DNA of 64,000 nucleotides, taken from the NCBI GenBank assembly GCA_965199175.1, contig OZ240684.1:1922001-1986000 (forward strand), read 5' to 3'. The first letter of the stretch is position 1; each line of letters opens with the position of its first letter. The notes below the pieces were generated by a model that worked only from the letters and a program-made list of their open reading frames with translations, was not told the origin of the DNA and did not search any database. A program made the translations under genes and the position numbers. The stretch is from G963923945 sp965199175 (GTDB lineage Bacteria; Pseudomonadota; Alphaproteobacteria; G963923945). Positions 9,053-18,140 of the stretch are shown piece after piece.

Positions 9053-10674
9053 CCACAAAAGCCAGCAATCCCGGTTCTGCGAAGCCACGTATTTACCTCT
9101 ATGACAGTACGTTACGCGATGGTGCGCAATCGCGGGGGGTTGATTTCAGCATCACCGATAAACGGGCCATTGCCCAGGATCTTGACCGGTTGGGTATCGA
9201 CTATATTGAGGGCGGCTGGCCGGGAGCCAACCCGACCGATGATGCTTTTTTTTCTGATCCTCCGTCCCTGTCCAGATCCAAAATCGTTGCCTTTGGCATG
9301 ACCCGGCGTCCTGGTCGGTTGGTTGAGGAGGATGCTGGTCTGGGGGCGGTCCTGGCCAGTGGTGCGGCGGCAGCTTGCCTGGTTGGGAAGACCTGGGATT
9401 TTCAGGTTGAGGTGGCGCTGGGGACCAGCCTGGATGAAAATCTCACCATGATTGCAGAGAGTATTAAGGCTGCATCAGCTGTTTTTTCCGAAGTTTTGTT
9501 TGATGCTGAACATTTTTTTGATGGATATGCTGCCAATCCGGACTATGCGTTGCGTTGTCTGGAAACGGCTTATCGTTGCGGGGCCAGATGGATCGTTTTA
9601 TGTGATACCAATGGGGGGCGGTTGCCCCATGATGTGGAAGAAGCGGCTGATCAGGCAGTTCAGGTTGTGCCGGGGGATCATCTTGGCATCCATACGCATA
9701 ATGATACCGATAACGCGACCGCCAATTCCCTGGCTGCAGTGCGGGCCGGGGTGCGTCAGATCCAGGGGACATTCAATGGGTTAGGAGAACGATGCGGAAA
9801 TGCCAATCTGGCCTCTATTATTCCGAGCTTGATTCTGAAGATGGGGTTTGAGACCGGGATTGATACAGAAAGCCTGGTCAATCTGACGGCCGTATCCCGC
9901 GGTCTGGATGAGCGACTCAACCGGGCACCGGATCACCGGGCACCCTATGTCGGCGAATCGGCGTTTTCCCATAAGGCTGGGCTGCATGTTTCGGCCATTG
10001 CCAAGGATCCGCGCAGTTATGAACATATTGCGCCGGATCTGGTCGGGAATACCCGCAGTGTCGTGGTTTCTAATCAGGCTGGCCGGGCCAATATTGTCTC
10101 GCGTCTGGCTGCATTGGGTCTGACCGGTGACGACCAGCAGATTGATCATTTGGTTGAAACGATTAAGTCTCTGGAATTTGAGGGCTACGTCTATGATGGG
10201 GCTGAAGCCAGCTTTGCGGTATTGGCCCGTCGTCATCTCGAAGGTCTGGAGCGTTTTTACCGGTTGATCAGTTTCCGTGTGACCGATGAGCGGCGCTGGA
10301 ACGCCCGGGGCAATTTGGTGACGATTTCTGAGGCCACCATTAAAGTTGAGGTCGGGGATCAGTCTTTCATGCATGTTGCTGAGGGCAATGGTCCGGTGAA
10401 TGCGCTGGATCGTGCCTTGCGCCAGGCATTAACACCAGCCTATCCGAGTTTGGCAACCATGGAGCTCACCGACTACAAGGTGCGTATTTTAACTCCCAAT
10501 GACGGCACACGGGCGGTCACCCGGGTGATGATTGAAAGCTGTGATGCCGCAGATGCAGGGCAACACTGGACCACGGTCGGGGTCTCCCCCAATGTCATTG
10601 ATGCATCCTATAGTGCTCTGGATGACAGCATTACCTATAAACTTCTCAAAGAATTGCCCGAAAAAGAAGCCTGA
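9040..10674 (+). CDS. cimA: (R)-citramalate synthase
   Basis: A 544-residue member of the isopropylmalate/homocitrate synthase family that condenses acetyl-CoA with pyruvate, opening the threonine-independent route to isoleucine. The TIM-barrel metal site is seen in YDSTLRDGAQ near residue 21 and HTHNDTDNATAN, with NGLGERCGNANL following. SAFSHKAGLHVSAI marks the linker, and the C-terminal ~130 residues form the LeuA-type allosteric dimer domain ending with DASYSALDDSITYKL. This long form with a GVDFS segment matches the CimA subgroup (TIGR00977 type) better than LeuA. The start lies inside the end of cysS. Feedback inhibition by isoleucine is expected from the domain but not shown here. Confidence 0.92.
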   Translation: METVTTKASNPGSAKPRIYLYDSTLRDGAQSRGVDFSITDKRAIAQDLDRLGIDYIEGGWPGANPTDDAFFSDPPSLSRSKIVAFGMTRRPGRLVEEDAGLGAVLASGAAAACLVGKTWDFQVEVALGTSLDENLTMIAESIKAASAVFSEVLFDAEHFFDGYAANPDYALRCLETAYRCGARWIVLCDTNGGRLPHDVEEAADQAVQVVPGDHLGIHTHNDTDNATANSLAAVRAGVRQIQGTFNGLGERCGNANLASIIPSLILKMGFETGIDTESLVNLTAVSRGLDERLNRAPDHRAPYVGESAFSHKAGLHVSAIAKDPRSYEHIAPDLVGNTRSVVVSNQAGRANIVSRLAALGLTGDDQQIDHLVETIKSLEFEGYVYDGAEASFAVLARRHLEGLERFYRLISFRVTDERRWNARGNLVTISEATIKVEVGDQSFMHVAEGNGPVNALDRALRQALTPAYPSLATMELTDYKVRILTPNDGTRAVTRVMIESCDAADAGQHWTTVGVSPNVIDASYSALDDSITYKLLKELPEKEA

Positions 10675-10785
10675 TTGATCCTTTTGGCCCGGTCTGATTG
10701 ACTCCGATTCGGTTTGATGATGCTGTTATCATCGCCTTAATTGCACTCCCAACCAGTATTACGTTTCAAAAAAAGCATCATCACA

Positions 10786-11577
10786 ATGGCCGGAACCGAT
10801 AAAAGTCGCCCCAATCTTGGTGATGGGAATTCTGCCCATGGGCCGGTTATTGTTTTGGTTGATCCCCAGTTACCGGAAAATATCGGCGCGGTTGCCCGGG
10901 CGATGCTGAATTGCGGCCTGGCCGGCTTGCGTCTGGTTCGGCCCCGTGATGGATGGCCACAGAAACAAGCCATTGCGGCTGCTTCTGGTGCTGATGGTGT
11001 TCTGGCTGCTGCCCGGGTTTTTTCAACGACCGCTGAGGCGATCAGTGATCTCCATTATGTTCAGGCTGCAACCAGCCGTGGGCGTGATATGAATAAACGG
11101 GTTCTTGGTCCGCGCCGGGCGGCGATGGTTTTGCATGAAGCCGCCGGACGTGGTGAGCGTTGCGGTATTCTGTTCGGGCCGGAACGCAGCGGCCTGGTCA
11201 ATGATGATATTGCCCTGGCTGATGCGGTGATCACGGCTAAGCTTAATCCGGCCTATCGGTCTCTCAATTTAGCCCAGGCGGTTTTACTGGTCGCTTATGA
11301 GTGGTTTGCCTTCAGCAATGATGCAGCAATCGTTGAGGAAAATATTGTTCGTAACGGCGCGCATCCGGCGTCTAAGGCCGATGTCACGGGTTTTTTTGAG
11401 CATCTGGAAACCGCCTTGATTGACAGCGGTTTTCTCGGCTTGCCTGAAAAAAGACCGATCATGCAGCGCAATATCCGCAATATTTTCTTGCGGGCCGGGT
11501 TGCTTGATCATGAGGTCAGGACATTGCGCGGCATTGTCACCAGCCTTACCCATCGGCGCAATCAGGGTGATGGGTGA
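10786..11577 (+). CDS. TrmJ-type tRNA/rRNA 2'-O-methyltransferase (SPOUT family)
   Basis: A 263-residue SPOUT methyltransferase resembling TrmJ, which makes 2'-O-methyl pyrimidine at position 32 of tRNA. Visible are the N-terminal VLVDPQLPENIGAVARAM motif 1, the ILFGPERSGL motif 2 and the SLNLAQAVLLVAYEW motif 3 that builds the trefoil knot. A C-terminal helical extension ends with RNIFLRAGL and LRGIVTSL, as in TrmJ. The reading frame is open 45 bp further upstream, but the ATG at 10786 is chosen because the conserved part begins soon after it. TrmJ is the best guess; the related LasT/TrmL group cannot be fully excluded. Confidence 0.88.
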   Translation: MAGTDKSRPNLGDGNSAHGPVIVLVDPQLPENIGAVARAMLNCGLAGLRLVRPRDGWPQKQAIAAASGADGVLAAARVFSTTAEAISDLHYVQAATSRGRDMNKRVLGPRRAAMVLHEAAGRGERCGILFGPERSGLVNDDIALADAVITAKLNPAYRSLNLAQAVLLVAYEWFAFSNDAAIVEENIVRNGAHPASKADVTGFFEHLETALIDSGFLGLPEKRPIMQRNIRNIFLRAGLLDHEVRTLRGIVTSLTHRRNQGDG

Positions 11578-11587
11578 GGCTTGAAGT

Positions 11588-11615
11588 TTGACAAGATCTC
11601 TGCCATTCGTATACT
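11588..11615 (+). promoter_or_regulatory. Sigma-70-type promoter for rpsD
   Basis: A consensus TTGACA (11588-11593) is separated by 16 bases from TATACT (11610-11615), giving a start near 11622 and a leader of about 90 bases before rpsD. It lies just after the TrmJ-type gene stop. S4 mRNA leaders are autoregulated in some bacteria, but no specific structure was established here. Confidence 0.65.
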
Positions 11616-11713
11616 GCGCCGCTTCGGGTGGTGGCGATGCCTTTTGCATTCCCCCCCTTTACTTTGACTATCACCAAAGCCACAGTTGAAATAACGGTTG
11701 AAATAAGAGCATT

Positions 11714-12331
11714 ATGACCAAACGTGCCTCTGCGAAATATAAGATTGATCGTCGCCTGCGGGCCAATATCTGGGGTCGTCCCAAGAGCCCTTCCAATCGC
11801 CGTGATTATGGACCCGGTGAGCATGGACAAGGGCGACGGCGTAAATTATCTGATTTTGGCCTGCAACTCATGGCTAAGCAGAGGCTGAAGGGTTTTTACG
11901 GTAATATCACTGAAAAGCAGTTCCGCAACCTGTATCGTGAGGCGGTACGGCGTAAGGGTGATACAGGCGAGAATTTTATTGAATTGCTGGAGCGCCGTCT
12001 TGATGCTGTGGTGTATCGGATGAAATTTGTGCCGACTGTTTTTGCGGCCCGGCAATTCGTTAATCATGGCCATGTTCTGGTGAATGGGAAACGGGTCAAT
12101 ATTCCGTCCTATCGGGTCCGCGATGGTGACGAGATTGAGGTCCGCCCTCAATCGCGTGAATTTCCTCTGGTTCTGGATGCCATTGTCTCGACAGAGCGGG
12201 ATGTGCCTGATTATCTGGCGGTTGATTTTGACAAGATGAAAGGGGCTTTTGTCCGGGGGGCACAGCTGGCTGATGTGCCTTATGCGGTGCAGATGGAACC
12301 CAATCTGGTGATTGAGTTTTATTCCCGTTAG
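11714..12331 (+). CDS. rpsD: 30S ribosomal protein S4
   Basis: A 205-residue primary 16S rRNA-binding protein of the small subunit. The start MTKRASAKYKIDRRL, the PGEHGQGRRRKLSDFG segment and the S4 RNA-binding domain (RLDAVVYRMKF, ARQFVNHGHVLVNGKRVNIPSYRV) are standard for alphaproteobacteria. It is a stand-alone gene rather than part of the alpha operon, as usual in this class. The consensus promoter upstream supports independent, strong expression. Confidence 0.97.
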   Translation: MTKRASAKYKIDRRLRANIWGRPKSPSNRRDYGPGEHGQGRRRKLSDFGLQLMAKQRLKGFYGNITEKQFRNLYREAVRRKGDTGENFIELLERRLDAVVYRMKFVPTVFAARQFVNHGHVLVNGKRVNIPSYRVRDGDEIEVRPQSREFPLVLDAIVSTERDVPDYLAVDFDKMKGAFVRGAQLADVPYAVQMEPNLVIEFYSR

Positions 12332-12624
12332 GGTGGTGGCTGGCTTTTGTCACAGCTGACTGGGTCTGCGAATTACTTCGCCAGTTTTTGTTTCCTTTAT
12401 TCTCAGGTCCGGTCATCCTGTTTATATGGCCACGTTCCCCTGTCTGTATTCTTCGAGCAAGTAACAGGTTTTTTCTGCCTGAAAAAAGTCATAAGCACGG
12501 GAACCTGCTTATAAAAGCTCAGGATATTATTTTACACGGTGGTTCCGGTCCGGTACAGGGCGGATTTCTCAGGGATTTGGGTCAACCACATTTTTTCCTA
12601 AGAGGGTCTAGCGGGAAACTGTTT
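12332..12624. other. Convergent spacer between rpsD and grxD, no gene seen
   Basis: About 290 bases separate the 3' ends of rpsD and grxD. One open frame (12388-12633) has no recognisable composition or motif. A short CAGG...CCTG inverted repeat near 12468-12484 encloses a T-run, but I could not define a convincing terminator. Confidence 0.5.
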
Positions 12625-12981
12625 TTAAGATGATGCTTGATGATCAATGCTTTTGGTCTTGAGTAGATCCTGTAATTCGCCTGATTCAAACATTTCACGC
12701 ACGATATCGCATCCCCCCACGAATTCCCCTTTCACATAAAGCTGGGGGATTGTTGGCCAGTTAGAGAATGTCTTGATCTCCTGGCGCAGATCATCGCTAT
12801 CCAGGACATTCACCCCTTTGAATTTGACCGAAAGTTGCGAGAGGATTCCAACCACGGCAGCCGAAAAGCCGCATTGGGGAAAAACCGGAGTCCCTTTCAT
12901 AAACAAAACCACATCATGATCTGCAATGTCCTGCCTGATCTGATCAAGGGCTGAATCCTGGGAAACGGAATGTTCAGACAT
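12625..12981 (-). CDS. grxD: Monothiol CGFS glutaredoxin
   Basis: A 118-residue Grx4-type protein that carries and delivers [2Fe-2S] clusters, usually with BolA. The single active cysteine is Cys37 in PQCGFS, preceded by VLFMKGTP. The glutathione-binding WPTIPQLYVKGEFVGGCDIV block follows. It is the last gene of the purine cluster strand and lies 78 bp downstream of bolA. That pairing matches the known physical GrxD-BolA complex and is common in Alphaproteobacteria. ATG is preceded by GGAGACC on the coding strand. Confidence 0.95.
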   Translation of the reverse strand: MSEHSVSQDSALDQIRQDIADHDVVLFMKGTPVFPQCGFSAAVVGILSQLSVKFKGVNVLDSDDLRQEIKTFSNWPTIPQLYVKGEFVGGCDIVREMFESGELQDLLKTKSIDHQASS

Positions 12982-13059
12982 GGGGGGTCTCCTTAAAGTG
13001 AGCCGATTGCGTCTATACTGTGGTCGATACTTTCGGCCATATGGGGCGATTGATTCGGT

Positions 13060-13308
13060 TCAGGTGGCCTGATCGGGTGTCAGAGCGGTCAAAGCCAGGG
13101 CGTGCAATGCCCCACCGATCTCCATACTCTCACCCAGAGCCTCATAAATCAGTCTATGGCGTTGCACCCGGTTTAATCCAGCAAATTCTTCAGAAATGAT
13201 GGTTGCGGCATAATGATCACCATCACCGGCTAAATCACGGATCTCAACTGTTGCATCCGGCAGCCGGTTTTGAATCAATTCTTTAAGAACCTCAGCTTCC
13301 ATTGCCAT
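13060..13308 (-). CDS. bolA: BolA family protein
   Basis: An 82-residue BolA-like protein, partner of the CGFS glutaredoxin encoded next. Family features are the start MAMEAEVLKELIQ, a DLAGDGDHYAATI segment, the invariant FxGLxxVxRHRLIY pattern (EFAGLNRVQRHRLIY), and the ending GGALHALALTALTP. The frame is open far upstream into a lysine-rich stretch overlapping purL. The ATG at 13308 is chosen because it begins the conserved domain and has a GGAG about 8 bases ahead. BolA-GrxD complexes act in iron-sulfur trafficking; that role is from family knowledge. Confidence 0.93.
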   Translation of the reverse strand: MAMEAEVLKELIQNRLPDATVEIRDLAGDGDHYAATIISEEFAGLNRVQRHRLIYEALGESMEIGGALHALALTALTPDQAT

Positions 13309-13400
13309 GATCACGATCTCCGGTTTTTTTATTGTATCCGTTTGTTTTTTCTTTTTTTGTTTTTTCTTTTTATGAAAGATTTTCTTAACAAAAGGTTTTT

Positions 13401-15659
13401 TTACGAAGAATGTCCTGCCCCGGCTGGGTCTGCCATATAGCCGGGAAGCCATGATTCAAAAGCTGGACGCAACCTGGTAAGGGGTATGGAAAAAAAGGGT
13501 TCGATTGTCAATGCCTGGCCGCCGGTTGTGCCGATTTTCTGTGCCGGAATATCCGCAGACCGGGCGGACGCCAGGACGGCATCGGTATCCGTAGTGGTGA
13601 GAAGATAGCGTGCCTGGTCTTCCCCAAACAGCCAGGCATGGGGAGGAAGGGTGTTTTTTTCGTCTCGGTTGATCTGCGCGCCAAGATTACCGGCCAGGGC
13701 CATTTCAGCCAGGGCAACCGCCAGACCGCCATCGGAAAGATCATGGCAGGCGGTGACGCATCCCGATATGATCAGATCCCGGACGAATATGCCGTTACGC
13801 CGTTCGGCTTCCAGATCAACCGGTGGTGGCGGGCCTTCGCTACGTTTTTCTGTGGTCCAGAGATAAGCAGATGCCCCAAGATGCCCCTGGGTTGAACCAA
13901 CCAGAATGATGGTTTGTCTGGCCCCGGCAAAGGCGACCCCGACGCATCGGGAAATATCCTCAATCAGACCAACCCCGCCAATCACCGGCGTGGGTGGAAT
14001 AGCTTTTCCATCGGTCTCATTATAAAGGGAGACATTCCCGGAAACGACCGGAAAATCCAGAAAATGACAGGCTTTGGCAATTCCGCCTATGGCTCCGACC
14101 AGCTGCCCCATGATATCGGGTCTTTCCGGATTACCAAAATTGAGATTGTCGGTCACTGCAAGCGGACGGGAGCCTACAGCATTCAAATTGCGCCATGTTT
14201 CAGCCACGGCTTGCATGGCCCCGCTTTCCGGGTCGCCCTGGCAATAACGCGGCGTACAATCGCAGGTTATGGCCAGGCCGCGCCCACTGTTATGGAGCCG
14301 GACCACCGCCGCATCCCCCCCAGGGGGTTGAACAGTATCGGCCATGACCATGTAATCATATTGCTGCCAGATCCAGGATTTATCGCAGATATTGGGAGAA
14401 CTGAGTAAATCCAGCAGAATGTCATCATATCGATCCGGTTTAGCAAGGGGACCAAGGTCCGGTGGTTTGGGGGTCTCAATCCAGGGACGATCATATTCAG
14501 GGGCAGCCTCAGCAAGCGGAGCAATCGGTAAATCGGCAACAATCGCTCCTTGATGATGCAAGACCATGCGCCCGCTATCGGTCAGGCGACCAATCACCGC
14601 AAAATCAAGTCCCCATTTTTCAAAAGCAGCCTGCGCTTCCTCTTCGCGCCCTGGCTCCAGGACCATCAACATTCTTTCCTGGCTTTCCGAGAGCATGATC
14701 TCATACGCGCTCATCCCTTCCTCGCGGGTTGGCACGGAATCAAGAATCATTTCAACCCCCAGCTTGCCTTTGGAGGCCATTTCAAAGGAGGAGGATGTCA
14801 GACCAGCAGCACCCATATCCTGAATGGCGATGATGATGTCGGTCTTCATCAATTCCAGACAGGCTTCCATCAGAATTTTGCCCGTGAAAGGATCTCCGAC
14901 CTGGACTGTTGGGCGGGGTTTTTCGGAATCTTTTTCAAAGCTCGCCGATGCCATGGTTGCCCCATGAATGCCGTCTCGTCCGGTTTTTGACCCGACATAT
15001 ACCAGCGGTGCGTCGATCCCGCGTGCTTGGGATGTAAAGATGCGCTGACTATTGGCAACCCCAACCGTCATGGCATTGACCAGGATATTGCCATTATAGC
15101 CAGGATGAAACTCACATTCACCGCCCACAGTCGGGATTCCGATGGCGTTGCCGTATCCACCGATGCCGGCAACCACGCCGGCCAGCAAATGACGGGTTTT
15201 GGGATGGGAAGGATCCCCGAAGCGCAGAGCGTTCATATTGGCAACCGGGCGTGCCCCCATCGTGAAGATATCGCGTAAAATTCCCCCGACACCGGTTGCT
15301 GCTCCCTGATAGGGTTCGATGAAAGAGGGGTGATTATGGCTTTCCATTTTAAAAACAGCAGCCTGACCTTCTCCCAGATCAATCGCACCGGCATTTTCTC
15401 CAGGCCCGTAAATGACCCAGGGGGCTTTATTGGGCAGGGTTTTTAACCATTTCTTTGAGGATTTATAGGAGCAATGCTCACTCCACATGACCGAGAACAC
15501 CCCCAGCTCAGTCATATTGGGTACGCGCCCCAGGATCGTGACGGCTTTTTGGTATTCTTCCCGGCTCAGGCCATGTTCGGCGATCACCGCCTCTGAAGGC
15601 GGGGCAGCATCCATGGCCGTGTTTTCTTTCATTATTCGCTTATGCGCCTGTGTTGCCAT
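13401..15659 (-). CDS. purL: Phosphoribosylformylglycinamidine synthase, large subunit (PurL, small type)
   Basis: A 752-residue ATP-grasp-like amidotransferase subunit that converts FGAR to FGAM in de novo purine synthesis. Its length is that of the small PurL form that needs separate PurS and PurQ, and both genes lie upstream. Visible features are EHCSYKSS, GPGENAGAIDLG, MESHNHPS, GGILRDIF, the second-half DNLNFGNPE and a C-terminal CHDLSDGGLAVALAEMA. The ATG at 15659 gives the longest product; ATGs at 15632 and 15614 are possible, and none has a strong ribosome site. A TATAAT-like box lies ~15 bases upstream of 15659. The order purC-S-Q-L-bolA-grxD is conserved in the class. Confidence 0.96.
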   Translation of the reverse strand: MATQAHKRIMKENTAMDAAPPSEAVIAEHGLSREEYQKAVTILGRVPNMTELGVFSVMWSEHCSYKSSKKWLKTLPNKAPWVIYGPGENAGAIDLGEGQAAVFKMESHNHPSFIEPYQGAATGVGGILRDIFTMGARPVANMNALRFGDPSHPKTRHLLAGVVAGIGGYGNAIGIPTVGGECEFHPGYNGNILVNAMTVGVANSQRIFTSQARGIDAPLVYVGSKTGRDGIHGATMASASFEKDSEKPRPTVQVGDPFTGKILMEACLELMKTDIIIAIQDMGAAGLTSSSFEMASKGKLGVEMILDSVPTREEGMSAYEIMLSESQERMLMVLEPGREEEAQAAFEKWGLDFAVIGRLTDSGRMVLHHQGAIVADLPIAPLAEAAPEYDRPWIETPKPPDLGPLAKPDRYDDILLDLLSSPNICDKSWIWQQYDYMVMADTVQPPGGDAAVVRLHNSGRGLAITCDCTPRYCQGDPESGAMQAVAETWRNLNAVGSRPLAVTDNLNFGNPERPDIMGQLVGAIGGIAKACHFLDFPVVSGNVSLYNETDGKAIPPTPVIGGVGLIEDISRCVGVAFAGARQTIILVGSTQGHLGASAYLWTTEKRSEGPPPPVDLEAERRNGIFVRDLIISGCVTACHDLSDGGLAVALAEMALAGNLGAQINRDEKNTLPPHAWLFGEDQARYLLTTTDTDAVLASARSADIPAQKIGTTGGQALTIEPFFSIPLTRLRPAFESWLPGYMADPAGAGHSS

Positions 15660-15773
15660 AGTTTCTGTCTTTATTATACGGGAGTTTATGATGAGAGTGC
15701 TGTGCCTGATTGCTCAATGATTGATTTCCGGGGTATTTGGATCTCTGATCATACAGAGGATATCGGGTTTTCT

Positions 15774-16463
15774 TCAGGCCAAGCAGGTTGCCAAATGGGC
15801 AAACAGGGTCTTTCCGTCAGTAGTGCCAAGGGCCGGATCAACCGCACGTTCGGGATGCGGCATCATGCCCAGAATGGTGCGTTTCTGGTTTAAAATACCG
15901 GCGATATTGCGCCGGGAGCCGTTCGGGTTGCTGTCGGTATTGATCGCCCCATCAGGGTCGCAATACCGCAGAGCAATCCGGCCCTCCCCTTCAAGATGAT
16001 TCAGGGTTTCCTCAGAGGCGACATAAGACCCTTCCTGATGGGCAACCGGTAATGAAATCACACCCCCTAAGCGATAGCCGCCGGTGAACGGGTTCGCATC
16101 GGCGGTAATTTTTAAGAAGACATCAGAGCAGATAAAACGCAGCCTGTCATTGCGTATCAATGCACCAGGCAAAAGACCGCATTCTGTGAGAATTTGGAAT
16201 CCGTTACACACCCCAAGAACCGGGGTTCCGGCCTGTGCCTGGGCGGCGACTTCCCGCATGACCGGGGATCGTGCTGCGATGGCTCCGGCTCTGAGATAAT
16301 CGCCATGGGAAAAACCACCGGGTATGACAATCAGATCAAGTGACGGAATGTCGGTTTCCTGATGCCAGATCATGGCCGGGGGTTTACCGGTTGCCGCATG
16401 GAGGGCAACCGCACTATCCCGATCACAGTTAGAGCCGGGAAAAATAATAACCCCTGCTTTCAT
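15774..16463 (-). CDS. purQ: Phosphoribosylformylglycinamidine synthase subunit PurQ (glutaminase)
   Basis: A 229-residue class I glutamine amidotransferase that supplies ammonia to PurL. The N-terminal VIIFPGSNCDRD is typical. The nucleophile cysteine lies in GVCNGFQILTE near residue 86, and the catalytic His-Glu pair is in MMPHPERAVDP near the C-terminus. It is the third gene of the purC-S-Q-L strand. The spacer upstream (towards purS) is occupied by an 18-bp tandem repeat array that begins about 10 bp before the start codon. Confidence 0.96.
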   Translation of the reverse strand: MKAGVIIFPGSNCDRDSAVALHAATGKPPAMIWHQETDIPSLDLIVIPGGFSHGDYLRAGAIAARSPVMREVAAQAQAGTPVLGVCNGFQILTECGLLPGALIRNDRLRFICSDVFLKITADANPFTGGYRLGGVISLPVAHQEGSYVASEETLNHLEGEGRIALRYCDPDGAINTDSNPNGSRRNIAGILNQKRTILGMMPHPERAVDPALGTTDGKTLFAHLATCLA

Positions 16464-16473
16464 CAGGACGTTC

Positions 16474-16566
16474 CCGTCAACACGGTTTTTTCCGTCAACA
16501 CGGTTTTTTCCGTCAACACGGCCTTTTCATCAACACAGCCTCCTATCAACACAAATTTTTCATCAA
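16474..16566 (-). repeat. 18-bp tandem repeat array in the purS-purQ spacer
   Basis: Three tandem copies of an 18-base unit CCGTCAACACGGTTTTTT start at 16474, 16492 and 16510; the third has decayed at its end. Further degenerate copies (CATCAACAC, TATCAACAC, CATCAACGC) run to about 16566. The array sits immediately upstream of purQ, between two genes of one pathway, so it may alter spacing or translation of the distal genes. Confidence 0.85.
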
Positions 16567-16708
16567 CGCAAGCGATGGGTTTCCAGGCTATTTTCTGATA
16601 TATTTTTCTCATACATGGATGAAACCGGTTCTGCGTCATCTGTCCCCCTTTTCCCTTCCGGGATATTTTTGGTCCCTGTTTTTATATGCCCAAGGGAGAC
16701 CAGAGATA

Positions 16709-16951
16709 TCAGGGGTCAATCTCAATCTGGTAATCCTCCATGACCGGGTTTGCGAGAAGTTTTTCACACATATCCTCAATCGACTGACGGGCGGCGACCG
16801 GATCAGATTGGCGTATATGCAATTCGATGATTTTGCCTTGCCGGGCTTGTTCAACCCCGGTAAAGCCCAGATTGGTGAGGTTGTTGGCAATCGCTTTGCC
16901 TTGCGGATCCAGGATACCGGGTTTGGGGAGAATGCGAATACGGGCAATCAT
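16709..16951 (-). CDS. purS: Phosphoribosylformylglycinamidine synthase subunit PurS
   Basis: An 80-residue small subunit that docks PurQ onto small-type PurL. The pattern MIARIRILPKPGILDPQGKAI, a central NLGF-GVEQARQGKIIEL and a C-terminal CEKLLANPVMEDYQIEI is the complete PurS family signature. The frame is open for 22 residues upstream, but the ATG at 16951 begins the conserved domain. No strong ribosome site is seen. It lies between purC and purQ as usual. Confidence 0.94.
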   Translation of the reverse strand: MIARIRILPKPGILDPQGKAIANNLTNLGFTGVEQARQGKIIELHIRQSDPVAARQSIEDMCEKLLANPVMEDYQIEIDP

Positions 16952-17023
16952 GAGATGGATGGTGGTGATTCTATCGGATTGAAGGAAGCTCTGGATGCGA
17001 TCCGGGAAACCGGTCACGTGATT

Positions 17024-17064
17024 TTCAGGAGGGCAATGATTAAATTCAGGAGGGCAATGATCAA
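17024..17064. repeat. 21-bp direct repeat, two copies, purC-purS spacer
   Basis: Two copies of a unit starting TTCAGGAGGGCAATGATYAA lie at 17024 and 17045. On the plus strand each reads as a perfect Shine-Dalgarno plus ATG, but the frame that follows is antisense to purC and was not accepted as a gene. Confidence 0.8.
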
Positions 17065-17070
17065 AACATG

Positions 17071-17850
17071 TCAGGATGTGGTTTGGGTGTTTTTGATGTC
17101 AGGAGTTTTGGCATCGGCCGGTGTGCCTTCGGGCAGGACACCCAGACGGCGGGCGATTTCCTGATAGGCTTCTTCGACATTGCCAAGATCACGGCGGAAG
17201 CGGTCCTTATCAAGTTTTTCATTGGTTTTTGCATCCCACAGGCGGCAGGAATCCGGGCTAATCTCATCGGCCAGGACAATGCGTACGTCATCGCCCTCCC
17301 ATAATCGTCCAAATTCCATTTTGAAGTCGACCAGCTTCACGTTAATCCCCAGAAACAGGCCGCTTAAAAAATCATTGATTCGCAGTGCCAGGGAAAAAAT
17401 CTCATCAAGTTCCCGGGGATTAGACCAGCCAAAAGCGGTGACATGCTCTTCGGAGACCAGGGGATCCCCAAGGCCATCATTTTTGTAATAATATTCGATC
17501 ACCGAGCGTGGCAAAGGGTCCCCTTCCTGGAGGCCGAAACGTTGCGCAATCGAGCCGGCAGCAATATTACGAGCCACCACTTCTATGGGAATAATCTCGA
17601 CCGCCCGCACCAGCTGTTCACGCATATTGAGGCGGCGGATAAAATGCGTCGGGATACCGATCTGAGACAACTGACTCATGATATGCTCAGATATCCGGTT
17701 GTTAATCACACCCTTTCCGGTGATGATCCCGCGTTTTTTATTATTAAAAGCGGTTGCATCGTCTTTGAAATGCTGGACCAGGGTACCGGGTTCAGGCCCT
17801 TCAAAGAGCGATTTAGCCTTGCCATCATAGAGTTGTCTTCGCCGGGGCAT
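17071..17850 (-). CDS. purC: Phosphoribosylaminoimidazole-succinocarboxamide synthase (SAICAR synthase)
   Basis: A 259-residue enzyme that joins aspartate to CAIR in purine synthesis. The N-terminal RRQLYDGKAKSLFEG, FKDDATAFNNKKRG, the substrate-binding EVVARNIAAGSIAQRFG and the ADEISPDSCRLWD metal/ATP segment are diagnostic. Length is normal. First gene of the purC-S-Q-L-bolA-grxD strand and divergent from the DUF1476 gene, a common alphaproteobacterial arrangement. The promoter should lie in the 290-bp divergent spacer, where no clear consensus was found for this strand. Confidence 0.96.
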   Translation of the reverse strand: MPRRRQLYDGKAKSLFEGPEPGTLVQHFKDDATAFNNKKRGIITGKGVINNRISEHIMSQLSQIGIPTHFIRRLNMREQLVRAVEIIPIEVVARNIAAGSIAQRFGLQEGDPLPRSVIEYYYKNDGLGDPLVSEEHVTAFGWSNPRELDEIFSLALRINDFLSGLFLGINVKLVDFKMEFGRLWEGDDVRIVLADEISPDSCRLWDAKTNEKLDKDRFRRDLGNVEEAYQEIARRLGVLPEGTPADAKTPDIKNTQTTS

Positions 17851-18140
17851 GAATGAATGTCCTTATTCTAATGACCACGCCTCTCTTACAAACGCAGTAA
17901 GGAATTGATATAACAAGCCGCCAGAGCAGAAACAACGGCGATGAATGACCAGGCTGCTTTCTTTGCAGGGTTCTTTCGGGAATCTTCAAGGTTTTGTCCG
18001 GGGGATTGTGATGATCGGGCGAATTTGAAGAATTGTGCGGCTCATACATCAAAAATGCACTCTGTGTTGGTCAATAATCTTTTTATTGGTAAACAATTTT
18101 TTTGTTAAAACATACCGCATAATCGGGCAAGGAGCTTACA
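17851..18140. other. Divergent spacer purC / DUF1476
   Basis: About 290 bases with no credible gene; the minus-strand frame 17825-18052 has no family features. The part nearest the DUF1476 gene is AT-rich, with a small AACAA-T(6)-TTGTT inverted repeat near 18092-18110. It should hold promoters for both directions. Confidence 0.5.

Noticed and set aside
13309..13452. N-terminal extension of bolA to 13452
   Set aside because: It would add a lysine-rich low-complexity segment from a T-rich spacer and overlap purL. The ATG at 13308 has a GGAG and starts the conserved domain.
17038..17164. Plus-strand small gene starting from the AGGAGG-ATG doublet
   Set aside because: Despite two good ribosome-site-like sequences, the frame is antisense to the 3' end of purC and has no protein-like features.
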